Below, one piece after another: positions 37,076-46,353 of a stretch of 64,000 nt of DNA (positions are counted from its first letter, which is position 1; each line of letters begins with the position of its first letter). The position numbers and the translations under genes are program-made. The DNA comes from Anabaena sp. PCC 7108 (GTDB taxonomy: Bacteria; Cyanobacteriota; Cyanobacteriia; Cyanobacteriales; Nostocaceae). The stretch spans positions 93,287 to 157,286 of the forward strand of contig NZ_KB235895.1 of the NCBI RefSeq assembly GCF_000332135.1. The letters are read 5' to 3'. The notes beneath the pieces were generated by a model, which searched no databases, had not been told where the DNA came from, and saw nothing but the letters and a program-made list of their open reading frames with translations.

Positions 37076-40000
37076 ATGAAAATCCTTCATGGCACCTGGA
37101 TACCTCACACAGAAACTGACTTTATTCAGTCAGGATCATTTTATCTGTGGATAGAAACGCCTGTACCAAAAAGCAGCCGCAATCATAAACAACAGATTCA
37201 TCCTGGACATCTAGCTAAGGGTGAATTAATCAACTTCTTAGTCCAGGAATTGGGAATTAAAGAACCAGCACCCCAATTAAGCCAACGCATATCTCCTAAA
37301 TATTTTGCTTTACCAACTGCCGATAATCAACCCCTGCCTTCACCAGAATTAATTAAATATCTAGAAATAGAAATCCCAGAAGAATATACAGAATTTCAAT
37401 ATTGGCAAGTAGATTGTTACCAAACCTTAACTTCTGTTAAAAACAATACACCTGCAATTAATATTATTAGACTACTCAATGATATTCATTTTTTAGCAAT
37501 TAATAACCTGAGTGAAATTCAACTCGGTTATGATTTATTATTTTGGTATCACTATACGCAATCATTTAAACAAATAATTCTCAAAGACCAATATATCCCA
37601 GCCCTTAAATATCGCCAATTAGAAACTCCTCCACCCAAAGGTAAAACTAAAAAACCAATTCCACCTGCATTTGAAATCTATGCTGGTTGGTCAATTATTT
37701 CTGAGCAGTATGAAGCCAATATTCAAAAATATATTGAATATATGCCCTTGATTTGTGTGGCAGGTTCAAACGTAAAAAATGAAAATATTGAGTTTTTTGA
37801 TGAAGAAACCCTATTACGTCACTTTTCTGAATCTATCCTCCATAATATAGTTAATCACACTCCCTCTACTGCTGCCTTTGATAAACAAATTACAGATTCC
37901 TTAGTTTACTATTGTTTTTCTCAACAACATAATCCCCGCACAGCAAATATAACTTTAGAAGAATACAAACAATGGCAAACATGGAAAAGTAAAATTACTC
38001 GCTCCCAATCAGAATTACCTTTTTATCTGTGTTTTCAATTAAATTCACCTGCTGCTGAACAAATAGATAACTGGGAAATGCAGTTTTTGGTATCTAGTAA
38101 ACAAGACCCTTCTCTGAAGTTGGATTTGGCAGATTATTGGCCAATGAGTCAAAAAGCTAAAACAGCTTTACATAAGCAATATGGTGAAAACTTTGAAACT
38201 AATTTGCTATTAAATTTAGGATATGCAGCACGAATGTATCCGCAGTTATGGCAAGGATTAGAAACAGATACTCCCGTGGGAATGCAACTAACGTTAGAAG
38301 AGGCATTTTCATTCCTTCAAGAAAGTGCTTGGGTGTTAGAAGATGCAGGTTTTAAAGTTACTGTTCCGGCTTGGTATACCCCTGCTGGTCGTCGTCGTGC
38401 TAAACTACGACTCAAAGCTTCCGGTAAAAGTCGTTCTGCAACTAAGGGAGAAAACAAAAGCTATTTTGGTTTGAATTCTTTGGTGCAGTATGAATATGAA
38501 TTAGCAATTGGTGAACAAGCTGTTACTAAGCAAGAATGGGAGCAATTAATTAATGCTAAAGCTCCTTTAGTACATTTTCGCGGTCAGTGGATGGAATTAG
38601 ACCGGGATAAAATGCAACAATTACTAGAATTTTGGCAATCTCATGGTGATGAAAAACCAGAGATGTCTGTGCTGGAATTTCTCCAACGTAATGCTGAATC
38701 TGGGGAAGATTGGGATATTGAACATGATGAAGTTTTGTCAGATATGATGGCGAAACTACAAGATAAAAGTAGTTTAGAGCCAATTTCTGACCAGTTAAAT
38801 CTGCAAGGTAATCTGCGCGAATATCAAAAGCGTGGTGTGGCTTGGTTAGAATATTTGGAACGTTTGGGTTTAAATGGCTGTTTAGCGGACGATATGGGTT
38901 TAGGTAAGTCGGTACAAGTGATTGCTAGACTTGTCCAGGAGCGAGAATTGTTTTCCTCTGAGGAAGAGATAGGAAGGTGGGAAGATGAGGGAGATGGTGA
39001 AAATAAGGAAAATAAGGGAAATAAGGGAAATAAGGGAGAGAAAAGCGACAGGGGGGACGGACAAACAAGATTATCTAATGTGCCACCAACTCTGTTAATT
39101 GCACCTACTTCTGTGGTTGGTAACTGGCAGAAGGAAATTGCTAAATTTGCTCCGCATCTGCAAAGTATGATACATCATGGAAGCGATCGCATCCAAACTA
39201 CTCCTGAATTCAAAACAGCTTGTCAACAGCATGATGTCGTCATTACCTCTTTTACCTTAGCTCGCAAAGATGAAAAGCTTTTACATGGTATTAAGTGGCA
39301 AAGAATTGTTTTAGATGAAGCGCAAAATATTAAAAATCCTAAAGCTGCACAAACCAAAGCTATTCTTAAACTTTCAGCTAAACACCGACTGGCTTTAACA
39401 GGAACTCCGGTGGAAAACCGTTTGTTAGATTTATGGTCAATTTTTAACTTTCTCAATCCTGGATACTTGGGTAAAGAAGCACAATTTCGTAAATCTTTTG
39501 AGATTCCCATTCAAAAAGATAACGACAGAATAAAATCAAGTACGCTGAAGAAATTAGTTGAACCTTTGATTTTACGTCGGGTTAAAACAGACAAATCTAT
39601 TATTAATGATTTACCTGATAAAGTTGAACAAAAACTCTACACCAATTTGACTAAAGAACAAGCTTCATTATATGAAGTAGTTGTTAAAGATGTAGAAGAG
39701 AAGTTACAAACAGTGGAGGGAATTCAACGCAAAGGTTTGATTCTCTCTACTTTGATGAAGTTGAAACAAATTTGTAACCATCCTGCTCAGTTTTTACAGG
39801 ATAATAGCGAATTTTCAACAGAACGTTCTCACAAACTTAGCCGCTTAGTAGAAATGGTAGATGAGGCTGTTTCTGAAGGGGAAAGTTTATTGATATTTAG
39901 TCAATTTACGGAGGTATGCGAACAAGTAGAAAAATACATTAAACACAATTTACGTTGCAATACTTACTATTTGCATGGTGGCACAAGTCGTCCACGTCGA

Positions 40001-40369
40001 GAAAAGATGATTACAGAATTTCAAGAACCAGATACAGAAGCTTCGGTGTTTATCTTATCATTGAAAGCAGGTGGTGTAGGGATTACTTTAACTAAAGCTA
40101 ATCACGTTTTTCATTTTGATAGATGGTGGAATCCTGCGGTGGAAAATCAAGCCACAGATAGAGCTTTTCGGATTGGACAACAAAAGAATGTGTTTGTCCA
40201 TAAATTTGTGGCTATTGGTACTTTAGAAGAGAAAATTGACCAAATGATAGAAGATAAGAAAAAACTTGCTAATGCTGTGGTAGGAAATGATGAATCTTGG
40301 TTAACTGAGTTAGATAATGATGCTTTCAAACAATTAATTGCTTTAAATAAAAGTGCAATTTTGGAGTAA
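37076..40369 (+). CDS. SNF2-family DNA helicase/translocase (HepA-like)
   Basis: A 1097-residue Snf2/Rad54-class ATPase. The N-terminal 550 residues hold the bacterial SNF2 accessory region; the motor has LREYQKRGVAWL (Q motif), DDMGLGKS (about 604), DEAQNIKNP (about 746), LTGTPVENRL, and a second lobe with LHGGTSR, LKAGGVGITLT and ATDRAFRIGQ. Between motifs I and Ia is a low-complexity insert (about 630-662) rich in Asn/Lys/Gly encoded by tandem 'aataaggga'. The next gene, seven bases downstream, encodes a SWIM-finger protein, a pair conserved in many cyanobacteria. It probably remodels protein-DNA complexes. No defence role is evident. Confidence 0.9.
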   Translation: MKILHGTWIPHTETDFIQSGSFYLWIETPVPKSSRNHKQQIHPGHLAKGELINFLVQELGIKEPAPQLSQRISPKYFALPTADNQPLPSPELIKYLEIEIPEEYTEFQYWQVDCYQTLTSVKNNTPAINIIRLLNDIHFLAINNLSEIQLGYDLLFWYHYTQSFKQIILKDQYIPALKYRQLETPPPKGKTKKPIPPAFEIYAGWSIISEQYEANIQKYIEYMPLICVAGSNVKNENIEFFDEETLLRHFSESILHNIVNHTPSTAAFDKQITDSLVYYCFSQQHNPRTANITLEEYKQWQTWKSKITRSQSELPFYLCFQLNSPAAEQIDNWEMQFLVSSKQDPSLKLDLADYWPMSQKAKTALHKQYGENFETNLLLNLGYAARMYPQLWQGLETDTPVGMQLTLEEAFSFLQESAWVLEDAGFKVTVPAWYTPAGRRRAKLRLKASGKSRSATKGENKSYFGLNSLVQYEYELAIGEQAVTKQEWEQLINAKAPLVHFRGQWMELDRDKMQQLLEFWQSHGDEKPEMSVLEFLQRNAESGEDWDIEHDEVLSDMMAKLQDKSSLEPISDQLNLQGNLREYQKRGVAWLEYLERLGLNGCLADDMGLGKSVQVIARLVQERELFSSEEEIGRWEDEGDGENKENKGNKGNKGEKSDRGDGQTRLSNVPPTLLIAPTSVVGNWQKEIAKFAPHLQSMIHHGSDRIQTTPEFKTACQQHDVVITSFTLARKDEKLLHGIKWQRIVLDEAQNIKNPKAAQTKAILKLSAKHRLALTGTPVENRLLDLWSIFNFLNPGYLGKEAQFRKSFEIPIQKDNDRIKSSTLKKLVEPLILRRVKTDKSIINDLPDKVEQKLYTNLTKEQASLYEVVVKDVEEKLQTVEGIQRKGLILSTLMKLKQICNHPAQFLQDNSEFSTERSHKLSRLVEMVDEAVSEGESLLIFSQFTEVCEQVEKYIKHNLRCNTYYLHGGTSRPRREKMITEFQEPDTEASVFILSLKAGGVGITLTKANHVFHFDRWWNPAVENQATDRAFRIGQQKNVFVHKFVAIGTLEEKIDQMIEDKKKLANAVVGNDESWLTELDNDAFKQLIALNKSAILE
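38964..39062 (+). repeat. Low-complexity expansion inside the SNF2 gene
   Basis: Tandem copies of a 9-base 'aataaggga' motif and related purine-rich sequence encode a polar Asn-Lys-Gly-rich loop. The length keeps the frame. It resembles intergenic short tandem repeats of this genome, so it probably expanded within or inserted into the coding sequence. Confidence 0.7.
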
Positions 40370-40375
40370 AATATT

Positions 40376-41215
40376 ATGGTTAAATTTAGTAGAACATGGT
40401 GGGGTGATAGGTTTATTAAAGCATTAGAAAATTTTACTGATGATGGTCGCTTGCAACGAGGACGTTCCTATGCAAGTAGTGGTAAAGTTCTGAATTTTGA
40501 AATAGAACAAAATCATATTACTGCTAGAGTCAAAGGTTCAGTTAATCCTTACTTTGGTGTGTATAAAGAACCAACTTACAATATTTATATTGAAATTAAA
40601 TCTATTCCTAAAAGCAGTTGGAATGAAGTTATTGACAAGCTATCATCTAAAGCTAGTATTGTTTCTAGGTTGCTACTAAATGAAGTCCCAGAGAATATTG
40701 AAGATACTTTTAAGCAATTGGGATTAAATTTATTACCCCATAGTAGTAAGGACTTTCAAACCAAATGTTCTTGTCCAGATTATGCTAATCCCTGTAAACA
40801 TATTGCTGGGGTTTATTATTTAGTTGCGTCCCAATTGGATAATAATCCATTTCTGTTATTTGAATTGCGGGGGTTATCAAAGGAGGAACTTCAATCTAAA
40901 CTGGCTAAATCTAATTTAGGTAAAGCACTTTCACAGGAATTGAATACTCAAGAAGTTAGTTTAGAATCTTCTACTTCGTTTTATACTAAGTTGGAAAAAC
41001 AATCTGTTGATGAAAAGCCAAGTGTGCGGGAATTTTGGTTAGGAACTAAGCGTTTACCCCAAACTATAGAAGTACCAAGTTCTAGTGGTGTTTCGGCAAT
41101 TCTTGTCAAGAAACAGGGCGATTTTCCGGCTTTTTGGCATAAAGATAATTCTTTTATTGAAACAATGGAGGAACTTTATCAACGGGTGAAAACAAAAAAT
41201 CAAAGTTTACTTTAG
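40376..41215 (+). CDS. SWIM zinc-finger protein paired with SNF2 helicase
   Basis: A 279-residue protein with a SWIM finger, CSCPDYANPCKH (CxCx7CxH form, about residues 131-142). The N-terminus (WWGDRFIKALENF...RGRSYASSGKV) is the typical start of SWIM-finger partners of bacterial SNF2 ATPases. SWIM domains bind DNA or protein. The gene starts seven bases after the SNF2 stop, so the two are co-transcribed and probably form one complex. The C-terminal 100 residues are variable and unassigned. Confidence 0.85.
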   Translation: MVKFSRTWWGDRFIKALENFTDDGRLQRGRSYASSGKVLNFEIEQNHITARVKGSVNPYFGVYKEPTYNIYIEIKSIPKSSWNEVIDKLSSKASIVSRLLLNEVPENIEDTFKQLGLNLLPHSSKDFQTKCSCPDYANPCKHIAGVYYLVASQLDNNPFLLFELRGLSKEELQSKLAKSNLGKALSQELNTQEVSLESSTSFYTKLEKQSVDEKPSVREFWLGTKRLPQTIEVPSSSGVSAILVKKQGDFPAFWHKDNSFIETMEELYQRVKTKNQSLL

Positions 41216-41671
41216 TTTTAGCAGCATAAACTGTTTTTGGTGCAGCAAGTGTGGACAAATACTACATAGGGTTTGCTGTAAAGCCCTGCGGCCATAGCTC
41301 CGCTTACCGCGTAGCGTGCCGTTAGGCATAAAAGTTATCTGTGTTCGCGCAGCGTGACGTAAGTCATGGGCTAGGAGTCAGAATTCAGGAGTCAGAATTA
41401 GAAGAAGAGAAGAATCGTCTTCAATCTGGTCAAGTGATAGGTAAATGAAAAGTTTCAACGCTTATTCCTTGCACCTGATTCACCTTTTTCACCTTCAAAC
41501 TTTTGATATATAGCGTTTCCCAGTCTAATGAAGTACACACCAATTTATTCACTGTTCCCTGTTCCCTAAAACGAAAAAACTTTGTACCTCACGAGCATAG
41601 GAACGGCTATATCTAAGTTTTAGCTTTATTAAGCAAGCCCTACATAAAGATACCTACTCTTTCGTGACGTA
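41216..41671. other. Repeat-bearing spacer
   Basis: No gene is seen. It contains a GC-rich interspersed repeat (about 41282-41365, with cgcgtagcg-type motifs), inverted heptamer-like 'aggagtcagaattc' copies (about 41375-41400), the MITE at 41509-41611, and the left edge of the IS605-like remnant. Confidence 0.5.
41509..41611. repeat. MITE copy B (TATAGCG family)
   Basis: A 103-bp copy with ends TATAGCGTTTCC and GGCTATA and inner GAAGTAC/GTACCTC stretches, matching the copies at 30519, 53907, 55275 and 62651 in ends but not in the middle (this one carries 'tgttccctgttccct'). Confidence 0.75.
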
Positions 41672-41702
41672 CCTACACCGCCTGAGTACAGGTCGGTGTA
41701 GG
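41672..41702. other. Hairpin at the tnpB-side end of the IS605-like element
   Basis: Nine-base perfect arms CCTACACCG/CGGTGTAGG enclose a 13-base loop, starting five bases past the tnpB stop on the leftward strand. This is the usual place for the IS605 right-end hairpin recognised by TnpA and for the 3' end of the TnpB guide RNA. The role is inferred from position. Confidence 0.6.
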
Positions 41703-41706
41703 CTTC

Positions 41707-42394
41707 TCAGAGACTCTTCAACGAAGACATAATCTGAGCTTTAAGATCGTGCGTCCCACGATTCTTTATATTTAGAGAGGCGTTCAGATCCCTACACAAG
41801 CTGACCTTACAATCAGGGCAATTGTGTGTTCTTTCTGATAGCACCTTTATTACCTTAGTGCCACAATTAGAGCATTCTTGACTAGTGCCGTTAGGATTTA
41901 CAGCAATTACCTTCAAACCAGCATTTTCGGCTTTGTTCAAGAGGATTGAAATAAACTGCCCCCAACCTGCGTCATTAATACTTTTAGCCAATCGTGACTT
42001 AGCTAGACCTTTGATATTCAATTTTTCTACTGCGACAACATCATACTTTTTGAGTAAGTTATTAGCGGTTTTAAAATGAAAGTCTTTCCGAGTATCAGCG
42101 ACTTTCTTATGCTGTTTTCCCAACTTCTGAATAGCTTTTTTGCGACGATTAGAACCCTTTTTACGTCTTGATACTCTGCGCTGTGCCGATTTTAATTTAC
42201 GTTCAGCTTTACGTAAAAATTTTGGTGCAGGAATTCTTTCGTCGTCAGAAGTAACAATAAAGTCAATCAATCCTACATCAATTCCAACAATATTATTAAC
42301 ATCAAAATCATGACTAACAACTGGAACTGTTTTATCTTCTAAGCTCAAAGTTACATAGTATCCGTCTGCTTTTTTGGTTACAGATACAGTTTTA
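41707..42394 (-). pseudogene. tnpB: tnpB fragment (RNA-guided nuclease, N-terminus missing)
   Basis: The C-terminal 60 percent of TnpB is intact: RuvC residues in GIDVGL, VAVEKLN and CRDLNAS, and a zinc finger SNCG...CPDC. The frame is open upstream of the first possible start (TTG) to 42394, reading [10 protein letters not shown], which is normal TnpB sequence, then stops making sense at the tnpA junction. TnpB proteins are usually 370-420 residues; about 190 N-terminal residues are absent here, including the wedge/REC part, so nuclease activity is unlikely. Confidence 0.85.
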
Positions 42395-42724
42395 ATGTCA
42401 AATATGCTGAACAGACTAAATACTGTAATGGAAGAATTGCTAGAAAAGTGGGATTGTAAACTAGTAGAGTTTAATGGTGAGGAGGATCACGTACACCTAC
42501 TCTTTCAGTATCATCCAGACGTTGAACTTAGCAAGTTAGTCAATAATCTAAAGTCTGTATCATCTAGAAAACTCCGCAAAGAATTTGCAGAACATCTTGA
42601 AAAATTTTACCGGAAAGACGTATTTTGGAGTGGTTCTTATTTTGTTGCTAGTTGTGGCGGTGTTACGGTTTCTACTCTTAAAAAATATATTGAAGCGCAG
42701 GAATCGCCTACAGAATCAACGTAA
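42395..42724 (+). pseudogene. tnpA: tnpA fragment (Y1 HUH transposase, N-terminus missing)
   Basis: About 110 residues of a Y1 transposase: the HUH motif DHVHLLF, the SKLVNNLKSVSSR segment, FWSGSYFVAS and the tyrosine helix TLKKYIEAQ. A normal IS200/IS605 TnpA has roughly 140 residues and begins with about 30 more before MLNRLN; these are missing. The remaining sequence retains both catalytic elements, so the fragment could be expressed from the ATG at the junction, but proper folding is doubtful. Confidence 0.8.
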
Positions 42725-42858
42725 GAATTTGTTCGTTTCCTCCATGTCTTCCTCTCTCGCCTACGGCATTGGTCAGAGGACTGTCGTCAACTCACTCGCA
42801 TTCATCCCACACTCCTAAAAGTGAGATGTGGGACTTCTGCTGAAATTAGTTAAAAAAA

Positions 42859-42951
42859 TGTCCACAAATTGTGGACAAAAATCGAAGTTCTTAATCTTTC
42901 ACAACCGGGTTAGGTGCTAGTTTTCACAAAAATGTCCACAAATTGTGGACA
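42859..42951. repeat. Two identical 19-bp palindromes (TGTCCACAAATTGTGGACA)
   Basis: The 19-bp palindrome occurs at 42859-42877 and again at 42933-42951, 74 bases apart. A third copy with the centre base reversed lies at 53224-53242 inside the 281-aa gene. The half-site TGTGGACAA resembles a DnaA-box variant. It may be an operator or a replication/partition protein site. Confidence 0.8.
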
Positions 42952-43136
42952 ATAAACAAAACCTATGCAACATCCTATTCCACGAATTATCTAAATTTTC
43001 TCCCTCCACCTTTTCAAGTTTATCTCTCCATCCTTCAAACCCATTACTCAACTTGCTTGCGGCTTATCTTAGTGCCATTCGGCTATGATGCTTATACAGC
43101 AACTACTTTAACTTCTTTGTCGCCCCCTAAAAAATC

Positions 43137-44765
43137 TTAGTTCAATGATGGGTTCTTACGTTCAATAGAATCCCTTGTAGCTTTATATGCCTCAATAAAA
43201 GTTCGGAATGATTCTTGAGAAATATTTTCTAATACCAAATCACTCACTACTTGTTCGAGAATTTGATCTAACTTTTGTTGAATCAGTACATTTTGATTTT
43301 GTTGACGATATTGCAGTAATTTAACCACTATTTTAATATATTTAGCCGCATTCTCTCTTTGTGTTTTTTCAATAGTTTGTTGAGCAATTTGTTTATCTCT
43401 TTCTATCGCTTCCCTAGTATTTTTATAGGCTTCGTTAAATGTACGAAATGACTCTTGAGAAATATTTTCAGCAACCAGAGCTTTAGCAGCTTCATTAAAG
43501 GTTTTATCAAGCATTTTTTGTCTTTCTTCAAGCTGGTATTGACCTTCTTTCATTAAGCTGATAGCTGATTTAAGATATTCATCAGCTTCATCTTTTTTAC
43601 TCTGTTCAATCCATAACTTGAGTTGATGAATCCATTGTACTATCAGTAAAAACACTGTTAATAATAAACCAATATAATCGGCGTATTCTTGAATAAAAGA
43701 TGGTTTATTTCTTTCATAGAAAGCCAAAGCACCAGGATGTAAAAAAATATCAACACCACTATTTTCTCTAGGGCGATTAATACTAGAAATTAAAGGTTTA
43801 ACTTCAGCATAATTTAGAGGAATTTCATTAGCTATTTCTTGGCGATTTTCATAGATAGCCTGAATAAATTTTCTAATCACATTAGCATCTACTTGATTAC
43901 TTGTTAATAGTAATCTTGATACTGCTACTGTAGGTAAATTAGTATTAGGAACAGGGTAATTACCTCTATATGCACCCTGAGGAATTATCGCAGCTTCAAA
44001 GGCAGGTTGCTTAATTTTCATCGCCTCGGCTTGGGGAATTGATATTAATCTCCCCTGATAATTATTGACAAGATTAGCAATAGATTTATTACCTACAGCA
44101 CGGACACGAAACACAGCATCGGCTTTATTTTCACGAAAATCTTGATCCGCTATCTGATCATTATAACCAGGAATAGGTTTACCACTACTATCTACACCTG
44201 TAATTTTAAAGTCTTTTTCACTCAAACCAAAATGCTTTGCTACGGTCAAAAAAGACTGATATTGTCCACCATTAGCGGCTAAAGCAATAGTTTTCCCTTT
44301 AAGTTGCACAAATTGATTAATCTGAGGATTTTTCACAACTAACTGAAAAGTATCTTTATACAATAAAGCTACTGTTCTCGCATTAGCTTTAGACTGAGAA
44401 TTTAAAGTACCAATTTCCTCAGCAGCAACATCCACCTGAGCCATTGCTAACTGAGCTTTTCCTACTGATAACATTTCTAGATTTTGTGTTGTCCCTCTAG
44501 TTTCTTCTATTTCCATTTTGATATTAGTTCTACGTTCAATTACCTTTTTTATAGCTTCACTGATAATATAACTTTCTCCGGTTTTATCTCCAGCAGCTAT
44601 AGTCAATTGAGGTGGTGTCAGATAATTAAAAATATTCCAAACAATGATGACAAACGTACCAATACTAGTAAAACCAAGTCCTAAAAAAATTAGCCTAGAG
44701 AAAGGATCTAGCACTAAAAAAAAATTCAAAAACTTGGATTGATGGTTATTTTTAAATGTTGCCAT
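43137..44765 (-). CDS. TAXI-type substrate-binding protein with membrane anchor and duplicated helical module
   Basis: A 542-residue protein. An N-terminal membrane segment (about 27-50) leads into a TAXI/NMT1-like periplasmic binding fold: LTIAAGDKTGESYIISEAI, SVGKAQLAMAQVD, LKGKTIALAANGGQY. A second membrane segment (about 372-390) is followed by a cytosolic helical tail in which a 24-residue stretch starting ENISQESFRTF is repeated about 80 residues apart. TAXI proteins normally deliver solutes to TRAP transporters; no permease gene is near, and the two-membrane topology with a cytosolic tail looks more like a ligand sensor. Function is inferred only as far as ligand binding. Confidence 0.75.
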   Translation of the reverse strand: MATFKNNHQSKFLNFFLVLDPFSRLIFLGLGFTSIGTFVIIVWNIFNYLTPPQLTIAAGDKTGESYIISEAIKKVIERRTNIKMEIEETRGTTQNLEMLSVGKAQLAMAQVDVAAEEIGTLNSQSKANARTVALLYKDTFQLVVKNPQINQFVQLKGKTIALAANGGQYQSFLTVAKHFGLSEKDFKITGVDSSGKPIPGYNDQIADQDFRENKADAVFRVRAVGNKSIANLVNNYQGRLISIPQAEAMKIKQPAFEAAIIPQGAYRGNYPVPNTNLPTVAVSRLLLTSNQVDANVIRKFIQAIYENRQEIANEIPLNYAEVKPLISSINRPRENSGVDIFLHPGALAFYERNKPSFIQEYADYIGLLLTVFLLIVQWIHQLKLWIEQSKKDEADEYLKSAISLMKEGQYQLEERQKMLDKTFNEAAKALVAENISQESFRTFNEAYKNTREAIERDKQIAQQTIEKTQRENAAKYIKIVVKLLQYRQQNQNVLIQQKLDQILEQVVSDLVLENISQESFRTFIEAYKATRDSIERKNPSLN

Positions 44766-45118
44766 ATCTGCAAACTAGTGTATTTACAAATTGATAGATA
44801 TGCACTTTTATACAATAACAGAAGACAATATTCCAGGAAAGCAACAGTTACAGTGTGTAGGGTGCGATCGGCGAGTTAGGTTTAATTTCATAAAAAAGGA
44901 TGACTGAAAATTAGCTGTATCTGGTATTGAGTGAGAACTTTGGCTCGCTCGACCGTGCCGATTGATTTTCATTGTCCCAACTGTAGACCCTGTATCACAG
45001 CGTACACCTGATCTAAGCCCCAGCGATACCCGTTTCTACGTCTAAGGATACAAGTTTATTTAATTTTGAGAGATTAATGAGATATTAAGTTGAAAAACGA
45101 TTCTTCAGATAGAAACTT
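44766..45118. other. Spacer before the EF-hand gene
   Basis: No gene is recognised. It contains a HIP1-like 'gtagggtgcgatcg' at about 44856 and an inverted repeat GAGTGAG-(8)-CTCGCTC at about 44930, which resembles the AGTGAG-CTCACT dyad in the first 48-bp repeat at 19111. The promoter of the EF-hand gene should lie here. Confidence 0.35.
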
Positions 45119-45352
45119 ATGACAACCGAGCAAGAGCTTCAATCTCTTTTTAATACCTTAGATCGCGATCTAGACGGCAAAGTGTCCATTAATGAGCTTT
45201 TTTTAAGTCCTGGCTTAAGTGCAATCATCTCATCAGAAACAAATACCAGTAGCCCCCAGGAGTTACTAGCACGGTATGATTCAGACGAAGACGGTAGTAT
45301 TACCTTTGAAGAGTTAAAGGAAGCAGTTGAGAAAGCAAATAATTTAACCTAG
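45119..45352 (+). CDS. Two-EF-hand calcium sensor, CSE type
   Basis: A 77-residue acidic protein with two canonical EF-hand loops: DRDLDGKVSINE (residues 15-26) and DSDEDGSITFEE (54-65), each with Asp/Asn ligands at 1, 3, 5 and Glu at 12. Size, N-terminus (MTTEQELQSLFNTLD) and loop arrangement fit the Calcium Sensor EF-hand (CSE) protein known from Anabaena and other filamentous cyanobacteria, which binds Ca2+ and influences photosynthetic electron transfer. It has its own upstream region and no operon partner. Confidence 0.85.
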   Translation: MTTEQELQSLFNTLDRDLDGKVSINELFLSPGLSAIISSETNTSSPQELLARYDSDEDGSITFEELKEAVEKANNLT

Positions 45353-45414
45353 CAGTCAAAAAACCCAATACCCAAAATCCCTCTCTAGCCCACGCTTTGA
45401 GGGATCTCGGCTTA

Positions 45415-45612
45415 CTACCAATATTCCCAGAGTTGAGAGATTGCTCCCCTTAGCAACGCCGTTCGCTCATCCGCCCCCAAGGGATGAAATCCTGCCTCAC
45501 TCCCCTTCAAGCGGTTAATCCACACCGCATTTTCCGCCAACATCACCGCATCCCACTTCAAGCTGCCCGCTTCACTCGCTCTTAAACCGTGTCGAAACAT
45601 CATCAACAACAA
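45415..45612 (-). pseudogene. Tyrosine recombinase fragment
   Basis: About 45 residues (FRHGLRASEAGSLKWDAVML, VWINRLKGSE, HPLGADE) match the first catalytic Arg region of small cyanobacterial tyrosine recombinases. The HxxR and Tyr boxes and most of the N-terminus are missing, and the last residues diverge. It is a remnant truncated on both sides, abutting the HlyD-like fragment head to head. Confidence 0.7.
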
Positions 45613-46353
45613 AGTGCGATCGTCTCAGCCCAAGCAGAACTGAAATTAAATCAACGACAGTATGAAGATAGAAAAATTACCACAGTTGCGGAAGTAAGAG
45701 AGGCTCAAGCCGCCTTAGAGTTAGCAACAGAAGAACTTGCTAGATATCAACAACTAGCCAACACAGGGGCGATCGCACAACTGCAACTAAAAGAACGGGA
45801 AGCAGCCCTGAAAACTGCGGAAGCGAAACTCCAAAGAGTGCAAGCAGCAATTAATCCTAGCAATGCAGCCGTAACAATGGCACAGGAAAAAATTGCCCAA
45901 GCCAGCGCCGGTGGGAAAGCAACTCTTGCCCGATTAAACCAAGAAAAGGAAGAATTAGTCCAGCGGCGAACAGAAGTCGAGACTCGACTGAGTAGCGATC
46001 GCCTCGAACTCCTACAAATTGCCACCGAACTGAAAAATACAGTCATTCGTGCCTCTGTTTCTGGTATCCTTCAAAAACTCAATCTCCGTAATATTAAGCA
46101 AGTCGTTCGTCCCGGTGATGAAATTGCCCAAATTGCTCCCAAGGATGCGCCCTTAATCGTAAAAGCTTTTGTCGCTTCTGCTGATATCGGCAAGTTGGAA
46201 ACAAACCAAAATGTGCAGATCCGGGTTTTTGCTTGTCCTTATCCAGATTATGGCATTCTCCAAGGGACGGTAAGTGCTGTTTCCCCAGATGTGTTTATGT
46301 TTGCAGTTCGCTACAGCTACCCTTCTAGGCGATCGCATGAACTTAACGAGTAA
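45589..46353 (+). pseudogene. HlyD-family membrane fusion protein fragment
   Basis: The central coiled coil and part of the lipoyl/barrel region of an HlyD-type secretion adaptor remain (SAQAELKLNQRQYEDRK, LQLKEREAALKTAEAKLQRV, VIRASVSGILQKL). The N-terminal membrane anchor and first lipoyl half are missing, the sequence beginning near 45610 at the recombinase fragment; the C-terminus breaks off after GTVSAVSPD into unrelated residues. No ABC exporter gene is beside it. It is a relic moved or cut by recombination. Confidence 0.75.

Larger units (their letters stand above)
41672..42832. mobile_element. IS200/IS605-like remnant with divergent partial tnpB and tnpA
   Basis: The element holds a leftward tnpB fragment and a rightward tnpA fragment meeting head to head. 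A perfect hairpin (arms CCTACACCG/CGGTGTAGG, 41672-41702) lies just past the tnpB stop, where IS605 right ends and guide-RNA scaffolds occur. An imperfect hairpin (CCCACACTC/GAGATGTGGG, 42806-42832) lies past tnpA. Both genes lack their 5' parts at the shared junction near 42395, so one internal deletion probably removed both starts. The element should be unable to transpose alone. Confidence 0.75.

Noticed and set aside
42943-43140. 65-codon rightward frame after the IS605 remnant
   Set aside because: It starts inside a palindromic DNA site, has no ribosome site, and looks like chance coding.
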